NCBI GenBank assembly: GCA_934476235.1
Contig: CAKSNL010000008.1
Coordinates: 1 to 64,000 of the forward strand
Direction of reading: 5' to 3'
Source of the DNA: an uncultured Clostridia bacterium
GTDB taxonomy: Bacteria; Bacillota; Clostridia; CAKSNL01; HGM11501
Length of the DNA: 64,000 bases
The notes under the pieces were generated by a model. It made no database searches, was not told the DNA's origin, and saw only the letters and a list, made by a program, of their open reading frames with translations. The position numbers and the translations under genes were made by a program. Of this stretch, positions 33,801 through 42,937 are shown one piece after another (positions within the stretch are counted from its first letter, which is position 1; every line of letters begins with the position of its first letter).

Positions 33801-33872
33801 GCACTGTCCGAGCGTGCGGAGGATCTTGACGATGAGATCGCGAGAAAGTACGAAGAATTCGGATTATATTAA
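30834..33872 (+). CDS. Giant extracellular solute-binding protein with inserted zinc ribbon
   Basis: RBS AGGAGG precedes ATG 30834. The 1012-residue product has a signal peptide (about 1-28, ending 'KAEAA') without a lipobox Cys. The first 450 residues contain two beta-rich, CBM-like regions ('VYNVNVPEAGLYNIKYSVKGD', 'WLQWTIEAPESGLYEMAIKFQ'), then a helical linker. From about residue 575 it is a family 1-type sugar-binding protein ('NIINNMVNDEFTPATGINVQLELV', 'GPDVALM', 'KDKEAAWAFIEWYTR'). Residues 702-717 are a C-x2-C-x8-C-x2-C zinc ribbon, unexpected in an exported protein. It should deliver a sugar or oligosaccharide to the two permeases that follow. Typical binding proteins are about 450 residues, so this one is over twice as long. 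Confidence 0.88.
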   Translation: MTSRKATAVLLALLVTVTSFTALPRKAEAAASTTFDALDFTYDRDDVYTNYIKNYEGAARPDTEIYVPAAAYASAANPETVTGYEELDGVASVLRFGEDVQSVIYNVNVPEAGLYNIKYSVKGDVNIKNDMEFSVEINGASPFNEAMTIQSPRGFKNSDEGFKVVVDEDKNRTAEFARDRENDLRPDQEKLLKWRTEWLVDSGGLIDEPLSFYFNAGENTITITTVGEPFYIAGITLCQYHAPKAYAEVKKEYDAMGYKPATKQFKVQAETADEFSDSALYPISIRNNAQMEPHHTSKTRLNAAGGSNWGSARSWLQWTIEAPESGLYEMAIKFQQNSYVGMNATRTVYIDGEVPYEELKHLKFAYDSGWQIMKTEDESGEPYYIYLSEGTHTLRMEVNLGEMAEIIDRLTTVTYRLNSIYSSVVMLASTSPDKYRDYYYDRKIPTLMEDLKWTRSEISAIKDSIIEVTGTTSSKTATLESFINQLDILIDDPDEFSKRLEAFKNNITSLSQWIIDNKKQPISLDYIVFGPSDMKLDRAEAGFFKGFWEGTKTFFASFVEDYSVIGAVAGEGRKVKVWVNTGRDQINIINNMVNDEFTPATGINVQLELVQGSLIESTLAGKGPDVALMIASDQPVNYAIRGALVDLSQFGPQDLDGDGKNEVNGFADVYKRYSRQNFEGYAFQMNSDKDEEKAHEGEEWTCPSCGTVNNTGICSSCGYKKYYAYYAVPETQTFNMMFYRKDILAELGLGVPNTWDDFYAMLPVLRRNNLEVGVLSGTMYQILLYQYGGTFYSEDRHKSGLTTEAAKKAFVEVSDCFIKYDFPISFNFYTRFRSGEMPISIQPYTQFNLINAAAPEIQGLWDMTKVPGTKMEDGSVNYAQNVSSTGAIMFDNTKDKEAAWAFIEWYTRNDMQTRYGTELESIMGAAGRYAAANTEAFKNLAWTRQQTRLLSEQMEDLCGVPEVPGSYFTARTITLAFNDAYIEMENPYKALSERAEDLDDEIARKYEEFGLY

Positions 33873-33887
33873 TAGGAGGTGTGGATT

Positions 33888-34826
33888 TTGTTTAACTTCA
33901 TGAAAAAGAAAGACGATGTTCTCCCGAACGAGAACAGGAAGAATACATGGCTTGAGATAAAGAAGAATAAATCCAATTACCTTCTTATAGCTCCGTACAT
34001 GATAATCTTCATCATTTTCACAGTCGTTCCGGTCGTGTCCTCAATGATATTGAGCTTTACATACTTCAACATGTTCCAGTGGCCCGAATGGAGAGGCTGG
34101 CTTAACTACCAAAGACTTTTCTTAGAGGATGACATTTTCCTTATCGGTCTTAAAAACACGCTTATGTTCGCGTTTATATTAGGACCGACGAGTTACGTGT
34201 GCTGCTTCTTCTTCGCATGGCTCATAAACGAGCTTCCGCCGAAGGTCAGAGCGTGCCTGACGCTGCTTTTCTACGCACCGTCTATGTGTTCGTCAATCTA
34301 CACGATATGGCTTTTCATCTTCAGCGGCGATGCCAACGGTCTTGTAAACTCCTACCTCATGAAGTGGGACTGGATAAGCGCTCCGATTCAGTGGTATACG
34401 GATACGGCATATAACGTAAAGGTAATAATCGTTATTCAGCTGTGGCTGAGCCTCGGAACAAGCTTTCTGTCCTTCATTGCCGGATTCCAGTCGCTCGACA
34501 AGAGCTATTTTGAGGCGGGCGCGATAGACGGAATAAGGAACAGATTCCAGGAGCTTATCTATATCACCGTTCCGACAATGCGTCCGCAGATGATGTTCGG
34601 CGCGGTAATGCAGATAGCAAGCTCCTTCGGTATCGGACCGGTCTGCAGAACTCTTGCCGGATTCCCCAGTACAAACTACTCCCTGCGTACCATCGAGACG
34701 CATATTTATGACTACGGTACGACGAGATACGAAATGGGTTATGCATCGGCGATCGCATTCTTCCTTTGCATAATGATGATAGTAACCAGAAACCTGATGG
34801 CAAAGCTCATCAGAGTTGACGATTAA
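33888..34826 (+). CDS. ABC sugar permease, MalF/UgpA type (pair 1)
   Basis: TTG 33888 is chosen, 8 bp after AGGAGG (33874-33879); the in-frame GTG at 33879 overlaps that site. The 312-residue protein has six hydrophobic helices and the EAA loop 'EAGAIDGIRNRFQELIYITVPTMRP', which docks the ATPase. The N-terminal 'LLIAPYMIIFIIFTVVPV' is typical of carbohydrate permease subunit 1. It pairs with the next gene. Confidence 0.93.
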   Translation: MFNFMKKKDDVLPNENRKNTWLEIKKNKSNYLLIAPYMIIFIIFTVVPVVSSMILSFTYFNMFQWPEWRGWLNYQRLFLEDDIFLIGLKNTLMFAFILGPTSYVCCFFFAWLINELPPKVRACLTLLFYAPSMCSSIYTIWLFIFSGDANGLVNSYLMKWDWISAPIQWYTDTAYNVKVIIVIQLWLSLGTSFLSFIAGFQSLDKSYFEAGAIDGIRNRFQELIYITVPTMRPQMMFGAVMQIASSFGIGPVCRTLAGFPSTNYSLRTIETHIYDYGTTRYEMGYASAIAFFLCIMMIVTRNLMAKLIRVDD

Positions 34827-34843
34827 GAGAGGAGGGGAAAAAC

Positions 34844-35809
34844 GTGGCAGAAACAATAATCACTGCGGAAAACAAGGAAGTCAATATGAACGACCTTCCC
34901 GAGGAATTAAGAGAACATGTTGCTCCGAAGCGCATGAGAGTCAGAAAAAAGAGAGTCAACCGTTCCCTGGGCGGCGATATCGGCGTTATATTACTTCTTA
35001 CCATAATGGGTCTTTTCATGGGCGTTCCGCTTTACTACACGATAATTTCGGCGTTCAAGCCTCTTAACGAGCTTTTCATATTCCCGCCGAGGTTCTATGT
35101 ATCGCAGCCTACGGTGTCGAACTTCAAGCAGGTGTTTGACCTGGCATCAAACCTTTGGGTTCCCTTCTCGAGATACGTGTTCAACAGCGTGTTTGTCAGC
35201 GTTGTCGTAACCGTGGGGCATGTTATTCTTGCTTCCATGGCGGCTTACCCGCTTGAAAAAGCAAAGTTCCCCGGCTCCAAGGGACTTTTCTCGCTGGTTC
35301 AGCTTACGCTTTTGTTCACCGGCGGAACGATGGCGATTCCCCTTTACGTTGTAATGGCGTACCTGGGACTCGTAAACTCCTATCTCGCACTTATTTTACC
35401 GGCACTCGGCTCCAGCCTGGGACTTTTCCTTATGAAGCAGTTCATGAGAGGTATTCCCAACTCAATGCTTGAGGCGGCGAAGATCGACGGCGCAAACGAG
35501 TTTACCATATTCTGGAAGCTGGTTATGCCGAATGTTAAGCCCGCCTGGCTCACGCTTTCCATATTCTCCTTCCAGTCGATATGGAATAACACCGGTAACA
35601 ACTTCATTTATTCCGAGGAACTTAAAATGCTCCCGACGGCGCTCAACCAGATTTACGCGGCGGACGCTTCAACCGGTGTCGGCAACGTAGCGCGTCAGGG
35701 AAGTGCGGCGGCAGTTGCTCTCATTCTTATGATACCGCCGATAATTTTCTTCGTTTTAACACAGAGCAATGTCATAGAAACCATGGCATTCTCCGGAATG
35801 AAAGACTGA
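34844..35809 (+). CDS. ABC sugar permease, MalG type (pair 1)
   Basis: GTG 34844 follows GAGGGGAAAA. The 321-residue product has a charged cytoplasmic N-terminus, six helices, and the EAA loop 'LEAAKIDGANEFTIFWKLVMPNVKPA'. It is subunit 2 of the same transporter. The C-terminal 'FVLTQSNVIETMAFSGMKD' is characteristic of this family. Confidence 0.93.
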   Translation: MAETIITAENKEVNMNDLPEELREHVAPKRMRVRKKRVNRSLGGDIGVILLLTIMGLFMGVPLYYTIISAFKPLNELFIFPPRFYVSQPTVSNFKQVFDLASNLWVPFSRYVFNSVFVSVVVTVGHVILASMAAYPLEKAKFPGSKGLFSLVQLTLLFTGGTMAIPLYVVMAYLGLVNSYLALILPALGSSLGLFLMKQFMRGIPNSMLEAAKIDGANEFTIFWKLVMPNVKPAWLTLSIFSFQSIWNNTGNNFIYSEELKMLPTALNQIYAADASTGVGNVARQGSAAAVALILMIPPIIFFVLTQSNVIETMAFSGMKD

Positions 35810-35824
35810 TAGGAGGTAGAAAAG

Positions 35825-37936
35825 ATGGCTGTAAAATCAAAGATCAGACGGGCCGTGAAAATTCTTTCCTGCCTCACACTGATAGCTGCAATTCTTTGCT
35901 CGGGGCTTACTGTTTTGGCAGACGAGCCTTATATGGGCTATAACTTCAACTACTACGGCGAAGCGTCATCGCCCAACGGCTACCTCCCGACTAAGGCATA
36001 CAACGGAACCGAGTGGGGAGTGGGTTATCTTGATAACCCGACTGATATGTACGTTGACAAGTCCGGATACCTTTACATATTGGATGCCGGAAACGGACGC
36101 ATCATAAAAACTGATCAGAATCTTAACCTTGTTTCGGTTATCGACTCTTTCACGGATAAAAACGGAGAGCCCACTTCTCTTAACTCCCCGCAGGGTCTTA
36201 CGGTAACACCCGACGGCGAGATATATATCTGCGATACCAATAATAACAGGGTTATCGTAACCGACCAGACAGGGCATGTTACAAGAGAATATTTCAAGCC
36301 CGAATCCTCTCTTCTTTCGGAAACGCTTGTTTTCCTTCCCAAGAAGATTGAGGTTACGGACACCGGCGACATGTATATCATCGCTGACAATATAGTTGAC
36401 GGTGCCCTGGTTATAACAGAGGAAGGCGAATACATGGGCTATTTCGGAACGGACGCGGTAACGCTTACCTCCGAAATGATGAAGGTCGTGTTCTGGAGAA
36501 TGTTTATGACGGAGGAGCAGATAAAGAAGATGATGTCTCCCCAGCCCGTACCGTTTGACAATATGTATTTAGACGGCGACTTTCTCTACACCGCGACAAC
36601 ATATATAAGAGACAATGACCAGATTAGAAAGGTAAATCCCGCCGGAAATAACCTCTTTGAAGGCAATCAGTACGGCGAGGCGTACGTCGGCGGATTCGGC
36701 GGCGGATATGAGCAGGCGGCGTTCATTGACGTGAACGTAACGGATGAAGGCTTCTTCTACTGCCTTGACAAGACCTTCTGCAAGATATTCATGTACAACC
36801 AGGACAATGAGCTTTTGACAATCTTCGGCGGCGACGGCGACAAGCTCGGAAGATTCAATATCCCGGTTGCGATAGAGTCTATCGGCAGAAACGTGGTCGT
36901 TCTTGACGCGGGAAAGAAAAACGTTACGCTTTTTGAGCCCACGTATTACGGAACACAGATAATGAACGGCTCGTACAGATATGAGCACGGTGACTACGAG
37001 GGTGCGCTCCAGCCCTGGAACGAGGTTTTAAAGCTCAACGTTAACTCCGAGCTTGCATACAGAGGTATCGCGAGAGCGGAATACTTAAAAGGCGACTATA
37101 AGTCGGCAATGGAGCACTACGCGGTAGCTTATGATAACGACGGATATTCCGAGGCAAGACAGAAGTACAGAGCGCAGTATGTTTCGGAGCACTTCTCCGT
37201 ATTCATGGGAGCCATTTTAGTCATTGCGGCGGCAATATTCATTCTGGCAAAGAATAAAAAGAAGATATACGCAAAGTGCGGATTCCAGACTCTTGAGGAG
37301 ACCGGATACGCCGGCATGAAGAAATGGAAGTATCCCTTCTATAACCTTCTCCACCCGAGCGACGGTATGAGCGAAATGCGCTACAACAAGAAGGAATCGC
37401 TTCCTCTTGCAATACTCTTTATGGTTCTGTGGTACATGTCCGCTGTTATCATAAGACAGTATGAGGACTACATATTCAACGGGACAAATAAAAACGACAT
37501 CAACATATTCATGATATTTGCGACTACGGTCGGAATCGTTCTGATCGGCTGCGTCGCAAACTGGGCAATCACAACGCTTGTTGACGGCAAGGGAACGTTT
37601 AAGAACATTTTCATTTACTGCTCGTACGCCTTCATTCCGTCGACCGTTGCGGCGCTTATCGTAACCTTTATCAGCCACTACATGATAAAGAACGAGGCGG
37701 TTTTCGTTCAGGCGATACTTTTAATCGGATACGCGTGGACGGCGATACTGCTCTTTATCGGAATGATGAATGTACACGACTTCACATTCAAAAAAGCGGT
37801 GCTTATGACTATACTGACCGCAATCGGAATGCTTCTTATCGTGTTCCTCTTAATGCTTCTGACGGTGCTTTACAGCCAGGTTGCAACGTTTGTGACCACG
37901 ATTATGTATGAATTGTTCTACAAATTTGCTATATAG
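35825..37936 (+). CDS. NHL-repeat / TPR / YIP1 membrane protein
   Basis: RBS AGGAGG precedes ATG 35825. The 703-residue product starts with a signal or anchor helix (about 12-36). It has NHL/beta-propeller repeats at about 55-370 ('PTDMYVDKSGYLYILDAGNGRIIK', 'PQGLTVTPDGEIYICDTNNNRVIV'), a short TPR pair at about 380-440 ('GALQPWNEVLKLNVNSELAYRGIARAEYLKGDYKSA'), one TM helix near 460, and a C-terminal YIP1 domain with about five helices from 520. The propeller is probably outside. It sits between the two permease pairs and is most likely an accessory to uptake or surface sensing. No enzyme motif is seen. Confidence 0.85.
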   Translation: MAVKSKIRRAVKILSCLTLIAAILCSGLTVLADEPYMGYNFNYYGEASSPNGYLPTKAYNGTEWGVGYLDNPTDMYVDKSGYLYILDAGNGRIIKTDQNLNLVSVIDSFTDKNGEPTSLNSPQGLTVTPDGEIYICDTNNNRVIVTDQTGHVTREYFKPESSLLSETLVFLPKKIEVTDTGDMYIIADNIVDGALVITEEGEYMGYFGTDAVTLTSEMMKVVFWRMFMTEEQIKKMMSPQPVPFDNMYLDGDFLYTATTYIRDNDQIRKVNPAGNNLFEGNQYGEAYVGGFGGGYEQAAFIDVNVTDEGFFYCLDKTFCKIFMYNQDNELLTIFGGDGDKLGRFNIPVAIESIGRNVVVLDAGKKNVTLFEPTYYGTQIMNGSYRYEHGDYEGALQPWNEVLKLNVNSELAYRGIARAEYLKGDYKSAMEHYAVAYDNDGYSEARQKYRAQYVSEHFSVFMGAILVIAAAIFILAKNKKKIYAKCGFQTLEETGYAGMKKWKYPFYNLLHPSDGMSEMRYNKKESLPLAILFMVLWYMSAVIIRQYEDYIFNGTNKNDINIFMIFATTVGIVLIGCVANWAITTLVDGKGTFKNIFIYCSYAFIPSTVAALIVTFISHYMIKNEAVFVQAILLIGYAWTAILLFIGMMNVHDFTFKKAVLMTILTAIGMLLIVFLLMLLTVLYSQVATFVTTIMYELFYKFAI

Positions 37937-37952
37937 GAAAGGAGAGAGCGTT

Positions 37953-40403
37953 ATGAAAAAAATTATATCGGCATTACTTGCATTAACTCTCCTTGCATCC
38001 TTATTCACGGGAGTTGTTATGGCAACCGGCGACGAGGCGGAGAAAAAGTCTGAAACAACCGAGACGGCAAAGGAAGAAACAAAAGAAGAAGCAAAAACCG
38101 AGGAAAAGAACGATTCCGCTGCTCCGGCAGTAACAGCCGGGAGCGGGGACGGAATGGTGAGCGAGGAGACGGTTGAATCGTACGCCGAGACCGTTCGCGC
38201 GACGGCGGCGGACAATTCGAGCATTGACCCAGAGTTCACGCTTATAAGTGAAAACGAATTTTTAGCTCTTTATGCAATTACGGATAACAGCCGGAAGAGA
38301 ATAGGCGAGATACTTATACAGGATAAGGCGACGGGCTATGTATGGCGCAGCAATCCGGTAAATGCATCGTCTGACGTTATCGCTCAGTCGGCGGGTCATG
38401 CGTATTACAGAAATAAATCACAGCTTCTTTTCACCTATGCGCAGGGTTATAACTATTATGACATGAACAGCTACTATTCATGCACGGAGAATGACCTTGT
38501 GACCTGCACGGTAAATCAGGGCAAATCGGTAAAATTCCTCTATAAGTTCAGCGACCTTAAGTTCGCGGTTCCGGTAGAATACAGTCTGGATTCAAACGGA
38601 TTTAAGGCGGAGCTGCTCTTAAACGATAAGGACGCTAAGCTTTCCTATTCGGAAATGGGCTCTGTCGCTGCCGGAAACTTCGGTAAGGTAGAGCAGGAGA
38701 TTGACTATAACATTACCGAGATAAAGCTTCTCCCGGCGTTCGGCGCGACAAGCTATAACGAGGACGGATATCTCTTTATTCCGGACGGAAGCGGAGCGCT
38801 CGTTTACTACAACAACGGCAAGGACAACGTTAAGCAGCCTTACAGTGCGCCGGTCTACGGCAATTATAAGGACAGTCAGGCTGAGGACTACAGAAAGGCG
38901 TCCGACAGATTCTATCTTCCCGTTTTCGGAACAGTGAAAAATGACGGACACGCCTTAATGGGAATTATCGAGGACAACGCAAACGTCGCATTCATAAATG
39001 CTGAAGTAAGCGGATATGAGACCGCGTACAATAAGGTTTACTCCTCGTATCTTCACAAGATAATAAGAGGCGCAAGCAAACAGGGCGCGGCGCAGCCGAT
39101 GAGTAAGGAAATGCGCGACCCGGACAAGAATTACACCGTTAAGTACTTCTGCCTTTCGGGCGATCAGGCGTCCTATGTCGGCATGGCGAAGTTCTACAGA
39201 CAGTATCTCATCGAAGAACAGGGCATGACGAAGTCAAACGACCTTCGCGATGCGGCGCTTTTCCTTGACATGTATGCCGGCGTTGAGAAAAAGACAAGCA
39301 TATTGGGTATTCCGTGGAACATCTTTGACGTTATGACAACGTACGAGGACATCATGGCAATCTCCGACGATATGTCCGAGGCGGGCATCAGTAACGTTGT
39401 GTTCAGATATAACGACTGGACGAAGAAGAATAACCGCAAAAAGGTTCAGAACAAGCCGACCTTTGAAGGAAGTATCGGGGGCAGAAAGGGCTACGAAAAG
39501 GCTTCCGAATACCTTGCCGGCAAGAACATGGGCTTTTACTTAAACATTGACTTTATCAACTATTCAAAGTCGGGCAACGGATATTCGAGACTTTCGGACT
39601 CCGTTAAGTATCCCAATCAGGCTCCGGCATATCAGTCAAGCGGTATCACGGCTCATATCAACATGGGTACGAGATGGTGCCTGCTTAAGTCCGACAAGGT
39701 GCGCGACGCGGCAATGAAATTTGCCGAGAAGTGCGAAAAGTACGGTATCACTTCCGTTTCGCTTGAGAACTTCGGAAATGCTATCTATTCGGACGGCTCC
39801 AACAAGGGCGGACTCACCAGAGGTCAGTGCATGAATATCTGGGAGGAGATAATCTCGGGATACAAAGAAAAGGGCATGAACGTGCTCACAACCACTCCGG
39901 ACGCTTACGCCGTAATAAATTCGGATGTGCTTTTGGAAATTCCTTCAAAGAGTACCTACGTTGAGATTGCGGACGAGGGAGTGCCCTTCTACCAGATAGT
40001 TGTAAGAGGCTATAAGACCTATACCTCCGAAAACGTCAACATGTCGAGCGTGTCTGAGGACATTATCTTAAATGCGGCGGAAACCGGAAGCAGCATTTTG
40101 TACAGTCTCACGGCAGGCGACACCACCACTCTTAAAGAAACATATCTTAAATATTTATACAGCTGCAATTACTCGGAATGGAAGGACGATATAATCGAGG
40201 ATTACAAGAAGCTTTACGGAACGCTTTCTGTGGTTGACGGACAGACGATCGAAAATCACGAAAAGCTTGCCGAGGGGCTTTACAGGACGACCTATTCAAA
40301 CGGCGTTGCAGTTTATGTAAACTACAATTATAATGACATAACCACCGAAAACGGAGTTACGGTTCCGGCAAGGGATTATGTTGCAGAGAGGGGTGAGTGG
40401 TAA
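37953..40403 (+). CDS. DUF5696-type secreted protein
   Basis: ATG 37953 has GGAGAGAG just upstream; an earlier in-frame ATG overlaps the previous gene and has none. The 816-residue protein has a signal peptide (1-24), an acidic low-complexity stretch, and a long conserved body that I associate with DUF5696: 'GYVWRSNPVN', 'YLFIPDGSGALVYYNNGK', 'YYNTEVSGYE'-like text near 360, 'NVVFRYNDWTKKN' near 490 and 'FYLNIDFINYSKSGNGYSR'. The later half could be a TIM barrel as in glycosidases, but no catalytic residues can be assigned. Its place between permease pairs suggests it handles or binds the transported glycan. Confidence 0.8.
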   Translation: MKKIISALLALTLLASLFTGVVMATGDEAEKKSETTETAKEETKEEAKTEEKNDSAAPAVTAGSGDGMVSEETVESYAETVRATAADNSSIDPEFTLISENEFLALYAITDNSRKRIGEILIQDKATGYVWRSNPVNASSDVIAQSAGHAYYRNKSQLLFTYAQGYNYYDMNSYYSCTENDLVTCTVNQGKSVKFLYKFSDLKFAVPVEYSLDSNGFKAELLLNDKDAKLSYSEMGSVAAGNFGKVEQEIDYNITEIKLLPAFGATSYNEDGYLFIPDGSGALVYYNNGKDNVKQPYSAPVYGNYKDSQAEDYRKASDRFYLPVFGTVKNDGHALMGIIEDNANVAFINAEVSGYETAYNKVYSSYLHKIIRGASKQGAAQPMSKEMRDPDKNYTVKYFCLSGDQASYVGMAKFYRQYLIEEQGMTKSNDLRDAALFLDMYAGVEKKTSILGIPWNIFDVMTTYEDIMAISDDMSEAGISNVVFRYNDWTKKNNRKKVQNKPTFEGSIGGRKGYEKASEYLAGKNMGFYLNIDFINYSKSGNGYSRLSDSVKYPNQAPAYQSSGITAHINMGTRWCLLKSDKVRDAAMKFAEKCEKYGITSVSLENFGNAIYSDGSNKGGLTRGQCMNIWEEIISGYKEKGMNVLTTTPDAYAVINSDVLLEIPSKSTYVEIADEGVPFYQIVVRGYKTYTSENVNMSSVSEDIILNAAETGSSILYSLTAGDTTTLKETYLKYLYSCNYSEWKDDIIEDYKKLYGTLSVVDGQTIENHEKLAEGLYRTTYSNGVAVYVNYNYNDITTENGVTVPARDYVAERGEW

Positions 40404-41428
40404 TGGAAAACAAAGAAAATGTGACTCCCGAAAAGGAGAGCAATAAAGAGGTTTTTGATAAGCCCAAGCGCCTCACAAAAGAGGAGAGAGCCGCGATCCG
40501 CGAGGCAAACCGCCGCGCGGCAAAGAAGAGAAAGGCAGCTGCGGCGCTTTCCGAAAAACAGGCAAGAGCCGGATACTGGTTTGTCGCTCCGTGGATTTTA
40601 GGCGTTATATTCCTGTTTTTGATCCCGGTCGTAACATCCTTTATTTATTCATTCTGCCGCGTCGGAGTAAGAGCCGGCGGCGCAAAGCTCACGTTTGTGG
40701 GACTTTCAAACTACATTTACATTTTCACAAAGAGCGAGACCTTCCTTCCCGCACTTGCGGACTCACTTAAGGATATGCTCTATCAGGTTCCGATTATCGC
40801 ATTCTTCAGTATGTTTATCGCTCAGATATTAAATCAGAAGTTTGTCGGCAGAACCGCGGCGAGAATCATGTTCTTCCTGCCTGTTATCATCGCCTCCGGC
40901 GTTGTTATAGAGATACTCACAAAGACGGGCATGAGCACAAACGTTAACCTGGGTCAGCAGTCGAACATCTTCACATTCCAGGAAGAATCGGCAATACTTA
41001 AGATATTGAATCAGTCGGGAATAAGCCAGTCTCTTATAGAATACCTAAAGACTCTGGTCAGCAACATTTTCGACATAACATGGAAGAGCGGTATTCAGAT
41101 TCTTTTGTATCTGTCAGCGTTGCAGTCAATTCCGAAGTCATATTACGAGGTTTCTTCGATGGAGGGTGCAACCCCCTGGGAGGAGTACTGGAAGATAACC
41201 TTCCCGCTTCTTTCACCCATGAGCCTTGTGTGCGTTGTGTACACCATAATCGACTCGTTCACCTACTATCAGAACGCGGTTATGAAGCTTATCGACACTA
41301 ACAATATGGCAAGCGGTAACGCCGGAATAGGCGCGGCGATGAGCTGGATATACTTCATCGTTATCGCGCTGATACTCGTGCTTATTGTGAAATTCGTGTT
41401 TGCAAAAACCGTATATACTGAGGAATAG
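40403..41428 (+). CDS. ABC sugar permease, MalF/UgpA type (pair 2)
   Basis: ATG 40403 overlaps the preceding stop (TAATG) and has GAGAGGGGTGAG upstream. The 341-residue product has a long basic N-terminus ('RLTKEERAAIREANRRAAKKRK') before six helices. The EAA loop is 'YEVSSMEGATPWEEYWKITFPLLSP'. It is less like pair 1 than the two subunits of each transporter are to their families, so the pairs are not a fresh duplication. Confidence 0.92.
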   Translation: MENKENVTPEKESNKEVFDKPKRLTKEERAAIREANRRAAKKRKAAAALSEKQARAGYWFVAPWILGVIFLFLIPVVTSFIYSFCRVGVRAGGAKLTFVGLSNYIYIFTKSETFLPALADSLKDMLYQVPIIAFFSMFIAQILNQKFVGRTAARIMFFLPVIIASGVVIEILTKTGMSTNVNLGQQSNIFTFQEESAILKILNQSGISQSLIEYLKTLVSNIFDITWKSGIQILLYLSALQSIPKSYYEVSSMEGATPWEEYWKITFPLLSPMSLVCVVYTIIDSFTYYQNAVMKLIDTNNMASGNAGIGAAMSWIYFIVIALILVLIVKFVFAKTVYTEE

Positions 41429-41439
41429 GAGGTGCCGGA

Positions 41440-42498
41440 ATGAGACCTGAATTATCAAAACTTTCAAAAGAAGAATTCAAGCAGGAAATGAAACGCCGTG
41501 ACGAAGAAATGAAATCCAGCGGAAAAAGCCACGGTATCGGATTGAAGCGTTTCGGCTCCGCGTACTTCAAAAAGCAGCTTATGCATGTGCTTTTCACGAT
41601 CTTCCGCGCATTCCTTCTTATCGGACTGTCATATATCGTGCTTTATCCGGTGTTCAGAATGTTGAGCAAGGCGTTCAGCGAGGATTACGTTGCGTCGGCG
41701 ACAAGCATCTGGATTCCCGATCATGTCGGCATGACAAATGTTAACTACGCGATGACGTTCTTAAATTACTGGCAGGCATTCTGGTGCAGCGTCAGAATTT
41801 CCTTAGGAAGCGCCATTTTGCAGGTTATTTCCAGCGCGGTTGTCGGATACGGATTTGCAAGATTCAAATTTAAGGGAAGAGGGCTCCTTTTCGGTCTTGT
41901 CATACTGACAATGATCATCCCGCCCCAGACTTATCTTGTATCTCTCTTCATGATATACAGAAAGTTTGACTTCTTTAAGCTTCTGGCGATACCGTCGCTT
42001 ATAGCCGGCAAGAACCTGGGAATCAACCTTATCGGAACGTCGTGGACGATGTGGATCCCCGCGATACTCGGCGTAGGACTCAGAGGCGGACTTTTCATCT
42101 ACATATTCAGACAGTTCTTCAGAGGTATGAGCAAGGAGCTTGAAGAGGCTGCTTATATCGACGGATGCGGTCCTTTCGGAACCTTCCTTCGCATAATGGC
42201 TCCCAACGCGCTTGCTTCGGGACTGGTAGTTTTCCTGTTCTCTTTGGTATGGCACTGGAACGACTATTTCGTAACATCGTCCCTTTTCACCTCGCCTAAC
42301 AAACCGAGACCGCTTTCGCTTACACTTATGGCGAAGTACGGCGAGATCGGAATCACGTTCATGAGCTCTGACGATGTAAACGGCGGATATATCTTAAACG
42401 CGGCGGCACTTTTGGTGGTACTGCCTATGATAATCGTATTCGCATTCACGCAGAGATACTTTATCGAGAGCGTTGATAAGGTCGGCGTTAAGGGCTGA
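41440..42498 (+). CDS. ABC sugar permease, MalG type (pair 2)
   Basis: ATG 41440 follows AGGAGG. The 352-residue product again has a charged N-terminus, then six helices; the EAA loop is 'LEEAAYIDGCGPFGTFLRIMAPNALA'. The C-terminus 'FTQRYFIESVDKVGVKG' is typical. It is the last gene of the operon. No second binding protein and no ATPase gene lie nearby. Confidence 0.92.
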   Translation: MRPELSKLSKEEFKQEMKRRDEEMKSSGKSHGIGLKRFGSAYFKKQLMHVLFTIFRAFLLIGLSYIVLYPVFRMLSKAFSEDYVASATSIWIPDHVGMTNVNYAMTFLNYWQAFWCSVRISLGSAILQVISSAVVGYGFARFKFKGRGLLFGLVILTMIIPPQTYLVSLFMIYRKFDFFKLLAIPSLIAGKNLGINLIGTSWTMWIPAILGVGLRGGLFIYIFRQFFRGMSKELEEAAYIDGCGPFGTFLRIMAPNALASGLVVFLFSLVWHWNDYFVTSSLFTSPNKPRPLSLTLMAKYGEIGITFMSSDDVNGGYILNAAALLVVLPMIIVFAFTQRYFIESVDKVGVKG

Positions 42499-42512
42499 TC
42501 TTCAGGCATACT

Positions 42513-42547
42513 AAAAAGTACTGTAACTTTAAGTTACAGTACTTTTT
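42513..42547 (+). terminator. Terminator of the carbohydrate-uptake operon
   Basis: A 15-bp stem (42513-42527 with 42533-42547) ends in five T. It may also serve the minus-strand ACT gene. Confidence 0.9.
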
Positions 42548-42563
42548 GCATTATGCCGGTATA

Positions 42564-42929
42564 TTAAACTATTTCGTGCCCTTTTTCAGAAAGAGCGGAA
42601 AGAGCCTTGTCATAGTTTTCGCTTTTGACCAAAATATAGTCGGTATTATACGTCGAAACGGCGAAAAGCCCGATTTTGTTTTCGGCTAGGATTCCGGAAA
42701 TTTCGGAAAGAATCCCGATGAGCGAAAAGTCAAGCACTCCTTGGATTCTTACGGCGCGCCAGGGGAAATCTGCCGCATAGGCGTTTTCCGGCACGTCGTT
42801 TAATGGGCAGACGAGGGAGAGCTCCTCATCCGTCGCGGCGCAGAAGGTGAAAGGGCGGCTCGGGTCAACTCCGGAAAAGTCCTTCACCTTGCAGACGGCG
42901 AATTCGCCGTCAATTTTCTTTATCTTCAT
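42564..42929 (-). CDS. ACT-domain protein (CASTOR-like)
   Basis: The 121-residue protein consists of two ACT-like halves: an N-terminal part with 'GEFAVCKVKDFSG' and a C-terminal part 'GVLDFSLIGILSEISGILAENKIGLFAVSTYNTDYILVK', a clear ACT repeat. ACT domains bind amino acids; this two-domain layout matches ACT_7/CASTOR-type small proteins of unknown partner. It lies 8 bp after ung and is probably co-transcribed with it. No enzyme domain is attached. Confidence 0.85.
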   Translation of the reverse strand: MKIKKIDGEFAVCKVKDFSGVDPSRPFTFCAATDEELSLVCPLNDVPENAYAADFPWRAVRIQGVLDFSLIGILSEISGILAENKIGLFAVSTYNTDYILVKSENYDKALSALSEKGHEIV

Positions 42930-42937
42930 AATTCACC

